In this document: in pieces, positions 47,043 through 57,023 of the stretch
Position numbering within the stretch: the first letter of the stretch is position 1
Layout of the letters: the number at the start of each line of letters is the position of its first letter
Assembly: GCA_963920525.1 (NCBI GenBank)
Contig: OY986435.1
Location: 262,448,962 to 262,512,961, forward strand
Direction: 5' to 3'
Source of the DNA: Dichetophora obliterata
Taxonomy: Eukaryota; Arthropoda; Insecta; Diptera; Sciomyzidae
Length of the DNA stretch: 64,000 nt
Position numbers and translations under genes: made by a program
Notes under the pieces: generated by a model
Databases searched by the model: none
Seen by the model: the letters and a program-made list of their open reading frames with translations, nothing else
What the model was told of the DNA's origin: nothing

Positions 47043-47411
47043 TAAAATGCTGATAGTATGGAGTGGAGACTTGGATATTTCGTACCCAACCTCAAAAGTT
47101 AAATTTAAAAAGAAATAAGAATAAAAAAATTGGAGATTTTGGCTATGATATTATGATTTTGGAGATTTTGTCTTTGGATAAATTTACATTTGATAAAATT
47201 TGACTTTGTATATTTTGTACCTTGTAGATTTTATCTGTGATGGAGATTTTGTCGCTTGAGATTTCGTACCGCTCCCAAATTAAAGAGGTCACTATTTTTT
47301 TATCAAGAGGGCAGAACTTTCAAAAGGGGGAAAAAATGCTTTTAAAAAATAACTTTTTTTTTTTTAAAATTCTATAAAAAAAAAACTACTGGATATTTTC
47401 TCAAATTTCTT

Positions 47412-47790
47412 TTGACGTAGAATTACGTCTTACAGCGCGGTTTGTATGGGGGTCAGTTTCACGAATTTTTTCAAAGCGATATTTGACACTTTGGGGTATA
47501 CCTACAGCCTTTAATATTCATCGTACAAAGAAAAAAAAATGCCGAAATATCAGTTTTAGTGGGAATAAAACGAATATCTAATAAAATAGCAAAATCTAAG
47601 AAGACGAAAAATTCATAAATTCGTATGAGAAATGCACAAGCTGCTTAGCTACGTAGCTGCAGTAACTGATTATGCTGTTTTTAAGGTTGTTGTTGTTGTG
47701 TTTGCTTGTTTGGTTCGTAATCACGTCGTTCGTTGTTGTGCAGCTTTTGTTGTTGTAATTGTTGTTTTTTATTAATATGTATGTAAAACA
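47412..47790 (+). repeat. Dispersed repeat, third copy of the 42.6-kb arm
   Basis: Starts tgacgtagaattacgtctta and follows 42563-42950 through cagcgcggtttgta, the tatacctacagcctttaat block and the 'gttgttgttgtg' tract. It has several indels. Confidence 0.75.
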
Positions 47791-47805
47791 TATAAATACA
47801 CATCA

Positions 47806-47974
47806 CTTTAGGTCAGGTTAGAACAATTTATTGCTCTAACGAATTTTTTTCAAAGAAACAACAGCATCAACATTTTCAATATGAAAAGAAAAAAAAAAAC
47901 ATCACTAGCTGATTAATTAGTTAGCTGATTGATTAACTAGTTAGAGCAATTAATTGTTCTAACCTGACCTAAAG
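47806..47974. mobile_element. 169-bp hairpin MITE
   Basis: Arms of about 35 bases begin CTTTAGGTCAGGTTAGAACA and are almost perfectly inverted at the right end. There is a short imperfect palindrome in the loop (gctgattaattagttagctg). No TSD identified. Confidence 0.75.
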
Positions 47975-48597
47975 CTCCATAAACGATTTTAAACTATCAA
48001 ACAACTAGAATTTGTATTTAAATTCAAGAATGATTTAATCTATCAAACAATTAGAATTTGTATTTAAATCATAGAAAATCAACACAATAAATAACAAGGT
48101 CATATAGAAAACTTTAAGTTGTATATTAATTTTATTTGTTGTTAAACAATTGTAACCTTTTCTTGAAATGGTTTTTATTAAGTTGTAACAATAAACTAAA
48201 CAATGAACGGCAACTCAACTGCACTACCTTGATTTCAATACAAGATTCAATGCGTTTCGATATTTCAGAGTTTTTGGCGAACGGGTGAAAAAGAGAGGGG
48301 GAAAAAGAGAGGGGAAAAAAGACAAGAACAAACGACGCATCAAGCGAATATGACATTAATTTCAATTCGAATCTTAATAAATATAAAAAAAGACTTTACA
48401 ATAATATAGAGAACGGTTTAAAGGTGCAAAAACATGTCGTTTTCATATCAGCAAATCAGACGCTGCCGCTTTAAGTACCGTTAAGCTGGCACAGTAACAT
48501 TCATGGCTTGTTGGGTTGTAATGCAATAGAGAATACAGATGCATGTAGCTAGAGAGCCAGTATGTGGCTACAAAAAAATGTACTATTACTAGTTAAG

Positions 48598-49099
48598 GTT
48601 GCCAGTTAAAATTTTAAACAATTTCGACAAAAAGTTATTTTTTTCGCAGTAACATAAATTAAATACAACAAAAATTAGCATGGTAAAAATAAACAAAAAA
48701 GTTTCTACCGCAATATAAAATGTCAAAAAAAATCCCACGATCATTAAAAATTACCACAAAAATACCACGCGTTTTAAATATACCCCCACAAATTCCATGT
48801 GCATTTAAAATTGCCACAAAAATCTCATTCGCATTAAAAAATACCACAAGTCCTATATGCACAAACAATTTAAAAAACATTTTGAAATACCAAAGAGAAA
48901 CTTTGCTTACTAAAAAAGAAAAAAAATGTAAGAAGAATATTACCAAACTTCCACGTAAACTTAAATAATATCCTGCTGAATTTCCACGCCATTAAAAAAA
49001 TACCACGCTGAATTAAAAAATTTAATAGGAATTCCCAGAGACAAAAATTCCTAAGGGCAATTAAAATTACCACGAAATTTTTCCAACATAACTGGCAAC
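48598..49099. mobile_element. Element with GTTGCCAGTT ends and an 'attaccacaaaa' minisatellite
   Basis: Inverted ends GTTGCCAGTT and AACTGGCAAC enclose repeats of 'attaaaaattaccacaaaa', roughly every 35 bases. The overlapping ORFs on both strands come from the repeat. No TSD found. Confidence 0.55.
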
Positions 49100-49901
49100 G
49101 TTGCTACTAGCTGCTGATATTGTTGTTTTTCACTCGGCAATTCTATGAGCAAAAATTGCTTTCACCGCAAGTAGTTTGTTGACTACTCGGGTTTAATGGG
49201 GACTTTCGTAAGCCCCCTCATGCGGGCAAATAATCGACAAACTGCTTGCGGCCATGATATAATTACCAGGTATTATTATTCGCTGAAAATCAGCTGGGGA
49301 TAAACTGTCATTTTGGGCATATAGTGTCAAAATGTAGCTAGAAGATGGAAACAGTGTTGCTTCTTGTATTATATCAAACCAGAAATCTGCAAACGATAGG
49401 GGTATTCACAATGTGGTGTATATGTGATTAGTTTTTATTAAATATCCAATATTTAAAAGTTATTGTGAACGAACCTTTAATAAAGTGTTGTATTTTTAGA
49501 ATCAGCTAATTTTTTGTGTATTTTTGTTTGGAAATATAAATGGATATCATAATTTTACTTTAGGAAATCATAAAAAAATTTAAACAAAACACTACATTAT
49601 AATGCTTTTTATTAAATAATCTTGCAATGCAGCCAGTAGCTTTGAGTAAAAATGCTTTTGGGAATAAAAATTATGCATTTTGTTTTTGTAATTTTACAAA
49701 ACTTAATACAAATATCAAGTGTAAATATTTATCTTGTCCTTGCACTTGATATTAGTGGCGTGATAAAAAAACAATTTTATTAGTTCATTACATTAAAAAT
49801 TAAGTAAGCATCAGAGCAACAATATGATTCAAAGTTCTAATGTCTGACTTTAAAAAAGTTGAAATACTATCAAGTCTTTGTATCGTTTAGCGTAATACAA
49901 T

Positions 49902-50119
49902 CAGCCCTATCATGAATAATTTTTCACGCTGAATCAGAAAAGGGAGTTTTAATTTTTAAGACAAAGCTCAAGAAAATTTTTGAAATTTTAAATGCAAATT
50001 CGTTCATCAACGGTTTATCAACAAATTTACATTAAAAATTTCGAAAATGGTCTTGAAATTTATCATAAAAATAATTTCCTTTTCCAATTTCACATGAAAA
50101 ATTATTCATGATAGGGCTG
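49902..50119. mobile_element. CAGCCC-ended MITE, copy C, nested in the P-like element
   Basis: Ends CAGCCCTATCATGAATAATT and the inverse of attattcatgatagggctg, flanked by AAT. Same family as 28093 and 40877. It lies just downstream of the P-type transposase stop codon. Confidence 0.8.
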
Positions 50120-50159
50120 AATATATAGTTGTTGAAATATAAACCAAATCAATCGCTTA

Positions 50160-50550
50160 TTAAATGAAATTGCAAAAGTTTTTTATTGCCAAAATTTTTT
50201 GTTTTAATTTTGGATTTTTTAATCTTTTAATAAAATTTGTAATACGAAAATGCATTCTGAATTTTATGAAGAGCTCTTTCACAGGTTCGGGAAGTTTTTT
50301 TGCTGAACACGATTCAGCGAGTTTTTTCTTTACTCTTTGCACACTGAATGTTCATACCATTGGCTTGATTAAAGATCGCCTCCAAATCTTTTATTTTTTT
50401 CATAAATGCAGCAGATGGCTATTTCAGCCCGCCCTGCAAGACTTCATCCACCCATGTAAAGGAGCAGTCTTTACTTTGAAAACTTTCAAAATGTAGCCTT
50501 TTTATAATGTAGCCTGCATCGTACTCTAAGGCGTCCTCGTGCAGTTCGTC
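50160..50550 (-). pseudogene. P-element-like transposase, C-terminal fragment
   Basis: Minus-strand translation in two frames gives DELHEDALEYDAGYIIKRL, FTWVDEVLQGGLK, PSAAFMKKIKDLEAIF and then KLPEPVKELFIKFRMHFRI, ending NFCNFI. The order and motifs (EYxAGYxIKKL, VDEVxxGGLxxPS, FKIRxYFRI-like) match the C-terminus of the Drosophila-type P transposase. There is a TAG within GGLK*PS and a shift near 50335. The N-terminal THAP DNA-binding domain and most of the catalytic domain are gone, so the fragment cannot transpose. It might be a repressor-like relic only in principle; the stop argues against expression. Confidence 0.85.
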
Positions 50551-50879
50551 AATTTCGTCACCTGTTCATGTTCATATGTAGACATCTGGGTAAAAGCAAA
50601 AGCAAAAATCCCCTTTTACTTCTTGGTGTGTTTACAGTACTTTTATTTGACACCAATTTGACACTATATGCCCAAAGTAACGAGTAAAAGTAGCGATTAA
50701 TAGTACCTGGTAATTCTATCATGCTTGCGGCAAAGACAATTATTGCCGAGTGAAAAGCGAGACAAAGATGCCTTGCTACCAGAGCAAGAGAATTATTGCT
50801 CTCGGAGCAATAATTGCTTTCGCCGCAAGCTCGAGAATATTCGTGTGTGACGAGTGAAAAGCGGGACATAGTAAGCAAA

Positions 50880-51060
50880 GTTCTGTTTATTTTCTGTGGA
50901 CGATTCGGTTCATACCCTCTAACGCTGCTCAACCGCTGTGATCATGCTCTTTTCTGTGCGTCGTTGTTTTAGATTTGCTTGGTAATTGTTGTTGGTTCAG
51001 TTAGCAGAAATTTTTTTAGATGTTCTTAATTTTTACTTGACATGAACTTCTGTATTTGAC
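50880..51060 (-). repeat. Partial copy of the 35.6-38.4 kb foldback
   Basis: Shares gattcggttcat, gctcaaccgctg, tctgtgcgtcgttgtt and cttggtaattgttgttgg with the foldback arms. Only one arm is present. Confidence 0.65.
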
Positions 51061-51599
51061 AACTAGCTCGCTTTTCTCTGCTTTCTACTTCATTCCTCTC
51101 CGAGTCGGCCCTACCTGGTTATTCTGCCATGAGTTAGAGTACGAATAAAGCGAATGTTTATTTTCAGCATGTACATATGTATACTACTACGCAAATTTGA
51201 GCATGCGATACTAAGAATGCGTTGTGTTTTAAAAACTACATTTATTTTTTAAATACCATAATATATTCGAACTATTTTTATTATGCATTATATTCTTTCC
51301 ATATTAAAAATTTATTTTGTTAACTAAAATTTCAATTTTAAATTACTTTTAAAATATACATACATATATGTATATGCTCTTTACTACAGGAAAAATAAAT
51401 AATTCAAATTTATCTATATTTATTTTCTTTAATTAAACATAACTTTGAATTACATTTAGTTTTAACCAACAAAATAAATGAAAAAGAACAACAAATTCAT
51501 CACCACAAATATCAAACGAAAACTTTTTATAAAACAAAACAAATTTTTACATGAATTTAGTTGTGAGCTTTTAAGATCAGGTAAGTTTAAAGAAGGACA
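51061..51599. other. AT-rich intron, no gene recognised
   Basis: Nothing coding is supported. Short simple repeats only. Confidence 0.5.
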
Positions 51600-51763
51600 A
51601 CAACAACAAATTTGTTTTTGAATAATTTTTATTTAGAAGATGAAATACTTTAAAAAAGTTTTGAAGAATATACATGAAAAAACCAGAATTTTTCTCTATT
51701 ACTGTATAAAAAGGAATTCTACGTCTATACTTACGATACTATCGAAACTGTGTCTTTTTTTTT
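51600..51763 (+). repeat. Dispersed repeat abutting the DD41D mariner
   Basis: The inverse of 41905-42070. The match breaks where the mariner sequence begins, at an A/T run (aaaagaca), and no mariner terminal repeat is found there. Confidence 0.7.
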
Positions 51764-52977
51764 ATTTGAAAGTACAATCCTTCCGGTTAGTAATGAAAAA
51801 TAATTTCATTCAAATGGCTGCCTCGGCTGGCCATACAGTAGCCTACACGATCGGTCCAATTTTTAAGCACATTATCGATTGTGTGCAGCTGTATTTCACC
51901 AATGGCTTCACGAATATTGTCCTTTAAAGCGTCAATTGTCTCTGGCTTGTCGGCGTAACACTTATCTTTGAGGGCACCCCACAAATAATAGTCCAACGGT
52001 GTCAAATCGCAGCTCCAAGGTGGCCAAACGATATCAGCTCTGCAGCTGATAATGCGATCTTCAAAAACAGGGCGCAAAACATCGAGTGTAGCTTCGGCTG
52101 TGTGGCACGTAGCGCCGTCCTGTTGAAACCAAATGTTGACAATATCCTCCTCTTCAATTTTTGTGAACAAAAATTCGTTCAACATGGCCCGATAAAGATC
52201 GCCATTGACTGTAACGGCCACTCCTTGATCATTTTCGAAGTAAAATGGCCCAATTATGCCTCTGGACCAAAATCCGCACCAAACAGTGACTCGTTTTGGG
52301 TGCAGCGGCTTTTCAATGTATGCGTGCGGGTTTTCTGTGCCCCAAATGCGACAATTTTGCTTGTTTACATACCCGCCAAGATCAAAATGAGCTTCATCTG
52401 AAAAGATGATTTTTTTGGAAAAATCGGCATCTTCTGTAAGTCGATCGCAGGCCCACTTAGCGAAGCGAAAACGCATTGGATGGTCAGTTGACTTCAACTC
52501 CTGAACCAATTGGACTTTGTATGGCGTCATACCAAGGTCTTTATGCAAAATTCGTCTCAATGATGTCTCCGAAATGTTCAATTGTTGAGAACGACGGTGA
52601 ATTGATGTTGATGGCGCTTCACGTACACTTTCTGCCACAGCAGCAATATTCTCGGGTGTACGCACTGCTTTTGGCTTTTCAGACTTTGGTTTATCGATGA
52701 GGATGCCAGTTTCTTTCACTTTTTTCACAAGATAACGAACATACGGAGCTGACGGTGCTTCTCTTCTTCCAAAATCCGTACGCAATTTTCGCACACATTC
52801 TGCAACATTACCATGATTTTCAAAGTAATGTCGCAATATTTCCCAGCGTTGTTCAAGCGTATACACATCGTTCAGCGGAAGGATAAAACTAATTATCTAT
52901 CAAATCAGACATGAGCTAAGTGTTATCATTCACGAAATAAGCACTAGTTGAAAAAAAAAGAAGTTAGATGGACCCTG
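51764..52977 (-). mobile_element. rosa-like DD41D mariner lacking one terminal repeat
   Basis: The 5' end is at 52977 (minus strand CAGGGTCCATCTAACTTC), next to TA. After the transposase stop at 51787 only about 23 more bases continue in element-like sequence before the dispersed repeat at 51600-51763 begins. The expected 3' terminal repeat is missing. Confidence 0.75.
51787..52866 (-). CDS. rosa-like mariner transposase, uninterrupted, 359 aa
   Basis: A nuclear DNA-cutting transposase of the IS630/Tc1/mariner superfamily. Residues 1-125 form helix-turn-helix DNA-binding segments (MYTLEQRWEILRHYFENHGN, SIHRRSQQLNISETSLRRIL). The core has FSDEAHFDLGGYVNKQN, FQQDGATCHTA and DLTPLDYYLWGALK, with 41 residues between the second and third Asp: the DD41D pattern known from rosa elements of tephritid flies. 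There are no stops or frameshifts, and the length fits the family. The element has lost one terminal repeat, so it could supply protein but should not move itself. Whether it is transcribed is unknown. Confidence 0.92.
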   Translation of the reverse strand: MYTLEQRWEILRHYFENHGNVAECVRKLRTDFGRREAPSAPYVRYLVKKVKETGILIDKPKSEKPKAVRTPENIAAVAESVREAPSTSIHRRSQQLNISETSLRRILHKDLGMTPYKVQLVQELKSTDHPMRFRFAKWACDRLTEDADFSKKIIFSDEAHFDLGGYVNKQNCRIWGTENPHAYIEKPLHPKRVTVWCGFWSRGIIGPFYFENDQGVAVTVNGDLYRAMLNEFLFTKIEEEDIVNIWFQQDGATCHTAEATLDVLRPVFEDRIISCRADIVWPPWSCDLTPLDYYLWGALKDKCYADKPETIDALKDNIREAIGEIQLHTIDNVLKNWTDRVGYCMASRGSHLNEIIFHY

Positions 52978-52987
52978 TATTAATAAC

Positions 52988-53874
52988 CAGGGCTAGGATT
53001 TCGATGACATGTCATCTTTTTTCTGTTGCTTCTAAGAGATTTCCTGGTTATTTAGAACGTCCATTTATGTTTCCTAATTTACAAATATGACAAGTTTTTA
53101 GGTAATTTTTTCATAATTTTTCTTATTTTTTTTATCGGTTTTAGTTTTCAGGTAATTTTTACTAGATTTAGGGCATTTTTTTTAGTAATTTTTAGCTATT
53201 TTTAAGTTATTTTATTGTAATTTTTAACATTTTTAATGCTTAGTGCATTTTTTGGTTTTTTAGGTAATTTCAGAAAAAGTTTTTTTTGTACTAAAAAATG
53301 TAAAAATGCAAATTTTTAACATATTCCTTTAACAATAGTCCCTTCAATCAAACACCTCGACGAAAAAAAAGCTTTGCTAGTGGTGAAAGTGACGAAAGGG
53401 TATGTAGATGAAACAAGTGTTAGATAAAAATTCAGGATATGCAAATTTTAATTAACTATATTTTTATGCTCTATTGCTGTCATATTAGAGGGTAAAAATT
53501 TTAATACTATGAAATTAGAAGAGGAACTAACATCCGACGACATATCGTCCTTTAAATATGTTCCTCTCGTCAGTGCATTTTCACATTTTGCCAGACAATC
53601 GACGTTCTTTTAATTTTAACAACTTCAAAATGTACCTTGTACATACCTATGTAACGCTATGTATAAAAATTATGTAAAATAAATTTTAAGTTTAGTAATG
53701 TTTTATTGTTAAAGCTTTATTTTAAGTTTATTTTTTATGAAATTGCAAAAAATTGCGTTTTTTATGCAATTTTTGTCAGTTCTAAGGTCATTTTCTGCAG
53801 TTATTAGGTAATTTTTGTCATATATTTTTAGGTAATTTTTTGCAGTTTTTAAGGTCATTAAATTCCGATCCCTG
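52988..53874. mobile_element. 887-bp hAT-like MITE with 8-bp TSD
   Basis: Ends CAGGGCTAGGATTTCGATGA and the inverse of tcattaaattccgatccctg. TTAATAAC lies at 52980-52987 and 53875-53882. The interior repeats 'ttttaggtaattttt' in both halves. It landed immediately beside the mariner's TA. Non-coding. Confidence 0.87.
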
Positions 53875-53882
53875 TTAATAAC

Positions 53883-54234
53883 ATTCACAAAGTTTGAAAT
53901 GTGGAAATATTAGAAGAAAACAAAGCCTTTATTCCACAAAGTGACGTCATTAAAATAATAAAAACTTCAAAATACACAGCTGTGAGGTATTCAAATTTCG
54001 GCCCAATCGCAAATAATTTATATTTTTTTTTTAAAATTCCTCTTAAAAATACATACTATACTAAGTATCTCTTCACAATAAAATAATAAATTGTAAAAGA
54101 AGTAATCTCAGATATTTTCAAATTAAAAATGAACTCCATAAATGGCGGTACGAAGAACGAGAGTCTTAGCTTTATGCACTTTCTTATCATTTACAAATGA
54201 CTTAATTTTGCTATTTTTCTTATATCTACCTTAG
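53883..54234. other. End of the second long intron
   Basis: Contains TGACGTCA at 53942-53949 within a repeat resembling 5.8 kb, then the branch/pyrimidine region and acceptor tctaccttag at 54234. Confidence 0.5.
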
Positions 54235-54413
54235 ATATCATGTGCTCATCGGTGACATGGAAATATCCTCAAGTTGTCGCCAAGATCCCAACTTATGCAA
54301 TACACGACAATCTTTCAATATTGCAGATATTATCATGCATACAAATTACGATCTACCAAAATATGCCAACGATATAGCGCTATTGCGCATAGAACGACCG
54401 GCCAATATAGCAG
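54235..54413 (+). CDS. CLIP-domain serine protease, exon with catalytic Asp
   Basis: Reads YHVLIGDMEISSSCRQDPNL and continues to NDIALLRIERPANIA, in which NDIALL carries the catalytic Asp. The Cys pair SSC...NLC lies in the loop found in CLIP proteases. Acceptor ccttag|AT and donor GCAG|GTAAGT keep the frame with the exons on both sides. Confidence 0.93.
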
Positions 54414-54496
54414 GTAAGTTTAGTAAAATTACCTTAGCGATTCGTCCAACGACCCAACACCACTTAACGTCATTGAATTATTGTTTTTTTTTTCAG

Positions 54497-54601
54497 TGTC
54501 ATACGGCACCATTTGCTTACCTACAAATAACTCGGCTGCTTTTATTGATGGGCTGACCGGCAAAACTGGTATCGTAGCAGGATGGAGCACCAACAAAGAG
54601 G
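54497..54601 (+). CDS. CLIP-domain serine protease, exon with GW motif
   Basis: Reads VSYGTICLPTNNSAAFIDGL and ends TGIVAGWSTNKE. The Cys in TICLP normally bonds to the catalytic-domain linker Cys (NCG in the first exon), tying the CLIP chain to the protease after cleavage. AGW is the conserved mid-domain motif. The introns either side are 83 and 206 bases. Confidence 0.93.
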
Positions 54602-54807
54602 GTAAGGAAAGAACTATTGCTGTAGTATTATACTTAAGAAATTTAAATTTTGAAAATTTATTGAAAGCACCAATAAATTTTGCTATTTTGAGCTATGATT
54701 TGCAGCTATTTTTTTTTTTTATTGAAACGTTGTACTTTTTATAATTTGATATATAAACAAAATGAAAGTCAAACAAAAATGAAGTTAATATTTTTGTTCA
54801 ATGCCAG

Positions 54808-54978
54808 GTGTTGAGAAAAAAAACAGTCCGAAAGTTAAGTATCTTCAACTGCCTATTGTTAATACGACAGAGTGCGCCATCAACTATGCTAAATATAGCG
54901 AGAATTTCAAGGATCCGATTGTGATTACACCATCCCAAATGTGTGCTCAGGGCCAGCCTATGAACGATGTTTGTCGCG
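54808..54978 (+). CDS. CLIP-domain serine protease, exon before the active-site Ser
   Basis: Reads GVEKKNSPKVKYLQLPIVNT, then TECAINYAKYSE, and ends QMCAQGQPMNDVCRG. The Asp in NDVC aligns with trypsin residue 189 at the base of the specificity pocket, predicting cleavage after Arg or Lys. The exon ends inside the Gly codon of GDSGGP. Confidence 0.92.
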
Positions 54979-55054
54979 GTATGTGTAGCTTTCGCAAGAT
55001 ATAGTATCTGATGTGGTTACATTTTTAATAAACTGTTTACGTTGTTTTTTCTAG

Positions 55055-55236
55055 GTGACAGCGGTGGACCTTTTATGGATGATGGCAACTCTGGACTTAT
55101 TAACACTAACGGTCGCTACACATTACTTGGCATCGTTGCATTTGGTCCCACTATTTGTGGTGCCTCCACTTTCCCTGGTGTTTATACCCGTGTTAGTTCG
55201 TATGTCGATTGGATTGTCTCTAATATAGTTATTTAA
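55055..55236 (+). CDS. CLIP-domain serine protease, last exon with catalytic Ser
   Basis: Reads GDSGGPFMDDGNSGL, then YTLLGIVAFGPTICGASTFP and GVYTRVSSYVDWIVSNIVI, followed by TAA. GDSGGP holds the catalytic Ser, and the C-terminal GVYTRVSSYVDWI is standard for the family. With the other exons this completes an apparently active trypsin-like domain. Confidence 0.95.
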
Positions 55237-55388
55237 ACACATAGTATATACATTAAATGTTACTTTTGCCAAAGTATATATGGGCAATTCCTAAAATCTT
55301 TTAACATTTGGATGTAGAGAAAAATGGAAAAAAAATTTGATGGCACATTAATGGGCTTTTGCATGCTCAACAAGCAACCCATAAACTT

Positions 55389-55394
55389 AATAAA
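55389..55394 (+). terminator. Likely poly(A) signal of the CLIP protease gene
   Basis: AATAAA about 153 nt after the stop codon and the first such hexamer downstream. This gives a short 3' UTR. Confidence 0.6.
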
Positions 55395-55439
55395 TCTGAA
55401 AGTGGTAATGGGGCGCGGTTTAGTGGTTTTTTGTTGTTT

Positions 55440-55890
55440 TTACCCTATAGCATGAGAACATAGTATCAAACAGAGACCGTACTAAGTATGCATTTTATAA
55501 TAAAAAGCAAAAAATAATAATTATCTTGTGACTTTTAAAATTTTGAGCAAAAAATAATTATTTCTGCTTTTTAACTTGTTAATCAAAATTTGCCCGATAT
55601 TTTTTTGGTCACAAAATAACTGGTATTTTTTGATTTTTATTTTTAAAGCTAAAATAAGAAGTAAAGTTTGCCCGATATTTTTTTGGTCACAAAATAACTG
55701 GTATGTTTTGGTTTTTATTTTTTAAAGCAAAAACAAAAAGTAAAGTTTGCCCGATATTTTTTTGGTCACAAAATAACTGCTTTGTTTTGTTTTTTATTTT
55801 TTAAGGCAAAAAAAAAAATGCAAAATTTGCCCAACATATTTTGGAGTACAAAATAACTTGTAAATATTGATTTCTATTTTTTTATTCAAA
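55440..55890. repeat. Tandem repeat, about 75-85-bp unit ('gcccgatatttttttggtca')
   Basis: The block 'aagtttgcccgatatttttttggtcacaaaataactggt' recurs about four times from 55560 to 55855. The opening agagaccgtact and the vocabulary resemble the hAT foldback at 43144-43812, so this is probably a decayed relative. Non-coding. Confidence 0.65.
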
Positions 55891-56700
55891 ATTTAAAAGC
55901 GTACGTTTGACGAGTTGTTAGTTAATGTTTCTTTTACTATTGATCCACTTTCGCTAAAGTTGAATGGTTTTCAAAAGCCGTTTCAAATAGACAAATCAAA
56001 GTTGCACCAAAAGTTATTCGAAAGCTAAAAAAAATCTCATACAAATACAAAAGTACAAAATGTACAGAAGTTAGTGAAAGAGGACTCTTAATTTGAATTA
56101 ATATACCAAAATTTTAAAATAAATTTGTTTTGTTCGTTAATATAAATTAACAAAATTTATGTTTCATTTGCTTGAGTCTTTATTTAGAACTGAAAATTAA
56201 CAAACAAACATAAAGGCTTAAAGCTATCCCTACTTGATCGCTGCCCGAAAACATCGCTGCGATAAGTTGCCGTTGGCGGAAGAGCTGCAGACGCTACGTC
56301 AGCAATTTGTCAAACGCTAGTTTTAATTATTATTGTTTGTGCTTAATATACGTTTTTAAGTTTTATTAAGGCAAGGGATTTGTTTACGATAACTTATATA
56401 ATACATTCTAATCTATCTATACTATTGTATAAAAGGTTACTCACGAAATTTCATCCAGAATAAGCTCGGTAACCGCTCAGCCGATTTTGATAATTCTTTT
56501 TTTATTTGATTCCTATGATAATATAGATTGTTATAGCTTACCAAGGTTTTCGAAAAATGTATTCTTTAGTTATTGCAAAATCACGCATTTTATTTGATGC
56601 CTATATTCAACCAATAGCACAATATAACAGCAAACAAAGCTTTTCTTTCTTTGTCGAGAGAGCTTCTCTCAATATAACACGACAGCCATGTTGTGTAGTT
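55891..56700. other. Sequence downstream of the protease gene, no gene recognised
   Basis: Near 56411 'ctatctatactattgtataa' resembles the start of a Helitron-like or similar dispersed repeat; a second such start is at 58455. The ORF at 56557-56859 overlaps a MITE and is not a gene candidate. Confidence 0.4.
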
Positions 56701-57023
56701 CATGATACAATTATTTGTCAAGGTAGCCGTGACAGTTTTTTGGCGATTGATAGTTGTCAAAAACAGCTAAAGAATGTTGTAGTTTGCTGCTGTTGGCTAG
56801 CAATGTGCTTATTTTTAACTTATCTTTTATTCATTAAATTTATTCGCGAAGTTGATTGAAATGTTTTTAGTTTGCTGCGGTTGACTAGCTATGCTTAATT
56901 CGTCGCTTATTTTTAACTTTTCTTTGATTAATTGCATAAACAGCTAATTTTGACAACTACCCATCGCCGCTCGTGAGAAAAAAGCCAGTCTACGCGGCTA
57001 CCTTGTCAAATAATTGTATCATG
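56701..57023. mobile_element. 323-bp P-type MITE, perfect 29-bp terminal repeats
   Basis: Both ends read CATGATACAATTATTTGTCA followed by aggtagccg, in inverse orientation, with no mismatch. GTGTAGTT at 56693-56700 and 57024-57031 is the 8-bp TSD. It is non-coding. Exact ends indicate a recent insertion. Confidence 0.88.

Larger units (their letters stand above)
45272..47278. repeat. Foldback of 'aaaatctccaaatc' units, invaded by a MITE and a mariner
   Basis: The left arm (45275-45432) repeats 'caaaatatccaaagcc'. The right arm (47060-47278) repeats the inverse 'ggagattttgtctttgg'. The boundary words ggttgggtacaaaatatcc and ggatatttcgtacccaacc are inverse of each other. Between them lie a 191-bp MITE and mariner copy 2. 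Confidence 0.65.
49253..50723 (-). mobile_element. P-element-like internally deleted element (copy 2)
   Basis: Ends CATGATATAATTACCAGGTA and the inverse of acctggtaattctatcatg. CTTGCGGC at 49245-49252 and 50724-50731 is an 8-bp TSD. On the minus strand it has the 5' end, about 160 bases of 5' sequence, a transposase C-terminal piece (50160-50550) and a long 3' region shared with 2057-3119. A CAGCCC-type MITE is nested at 49902-50119. This is the layout of an internally deleted P derivative. Confidence 0.85.
49127..50763. mobile_element. TTTTCACTCGGCAATT-ended MITE, split by the P-like element
   Basis: The left end tttttcactcggcaatt and right end aattattgccgagtgaaaa are inverse, as are caccgcaagtagtttgt and acaaactgcttgcggc. 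The P-like element at 49253-50723 is inserted in the right arm, with duplication of CTTGCGGC. A related arm continues at 50764-50870. Confidence 0.6.

Noticed and set aside
50164..50496. 110-codon plus-strand ORF
   Set aside because: It is the antisense of the P-type transposase fragment.
56405..56440. Helitron 5' end
   Set aside because: The ctatctatacta start is suggestive (also at 58455), but I found no CTRR-type 3' end with a hairpin, so I did not call an element.
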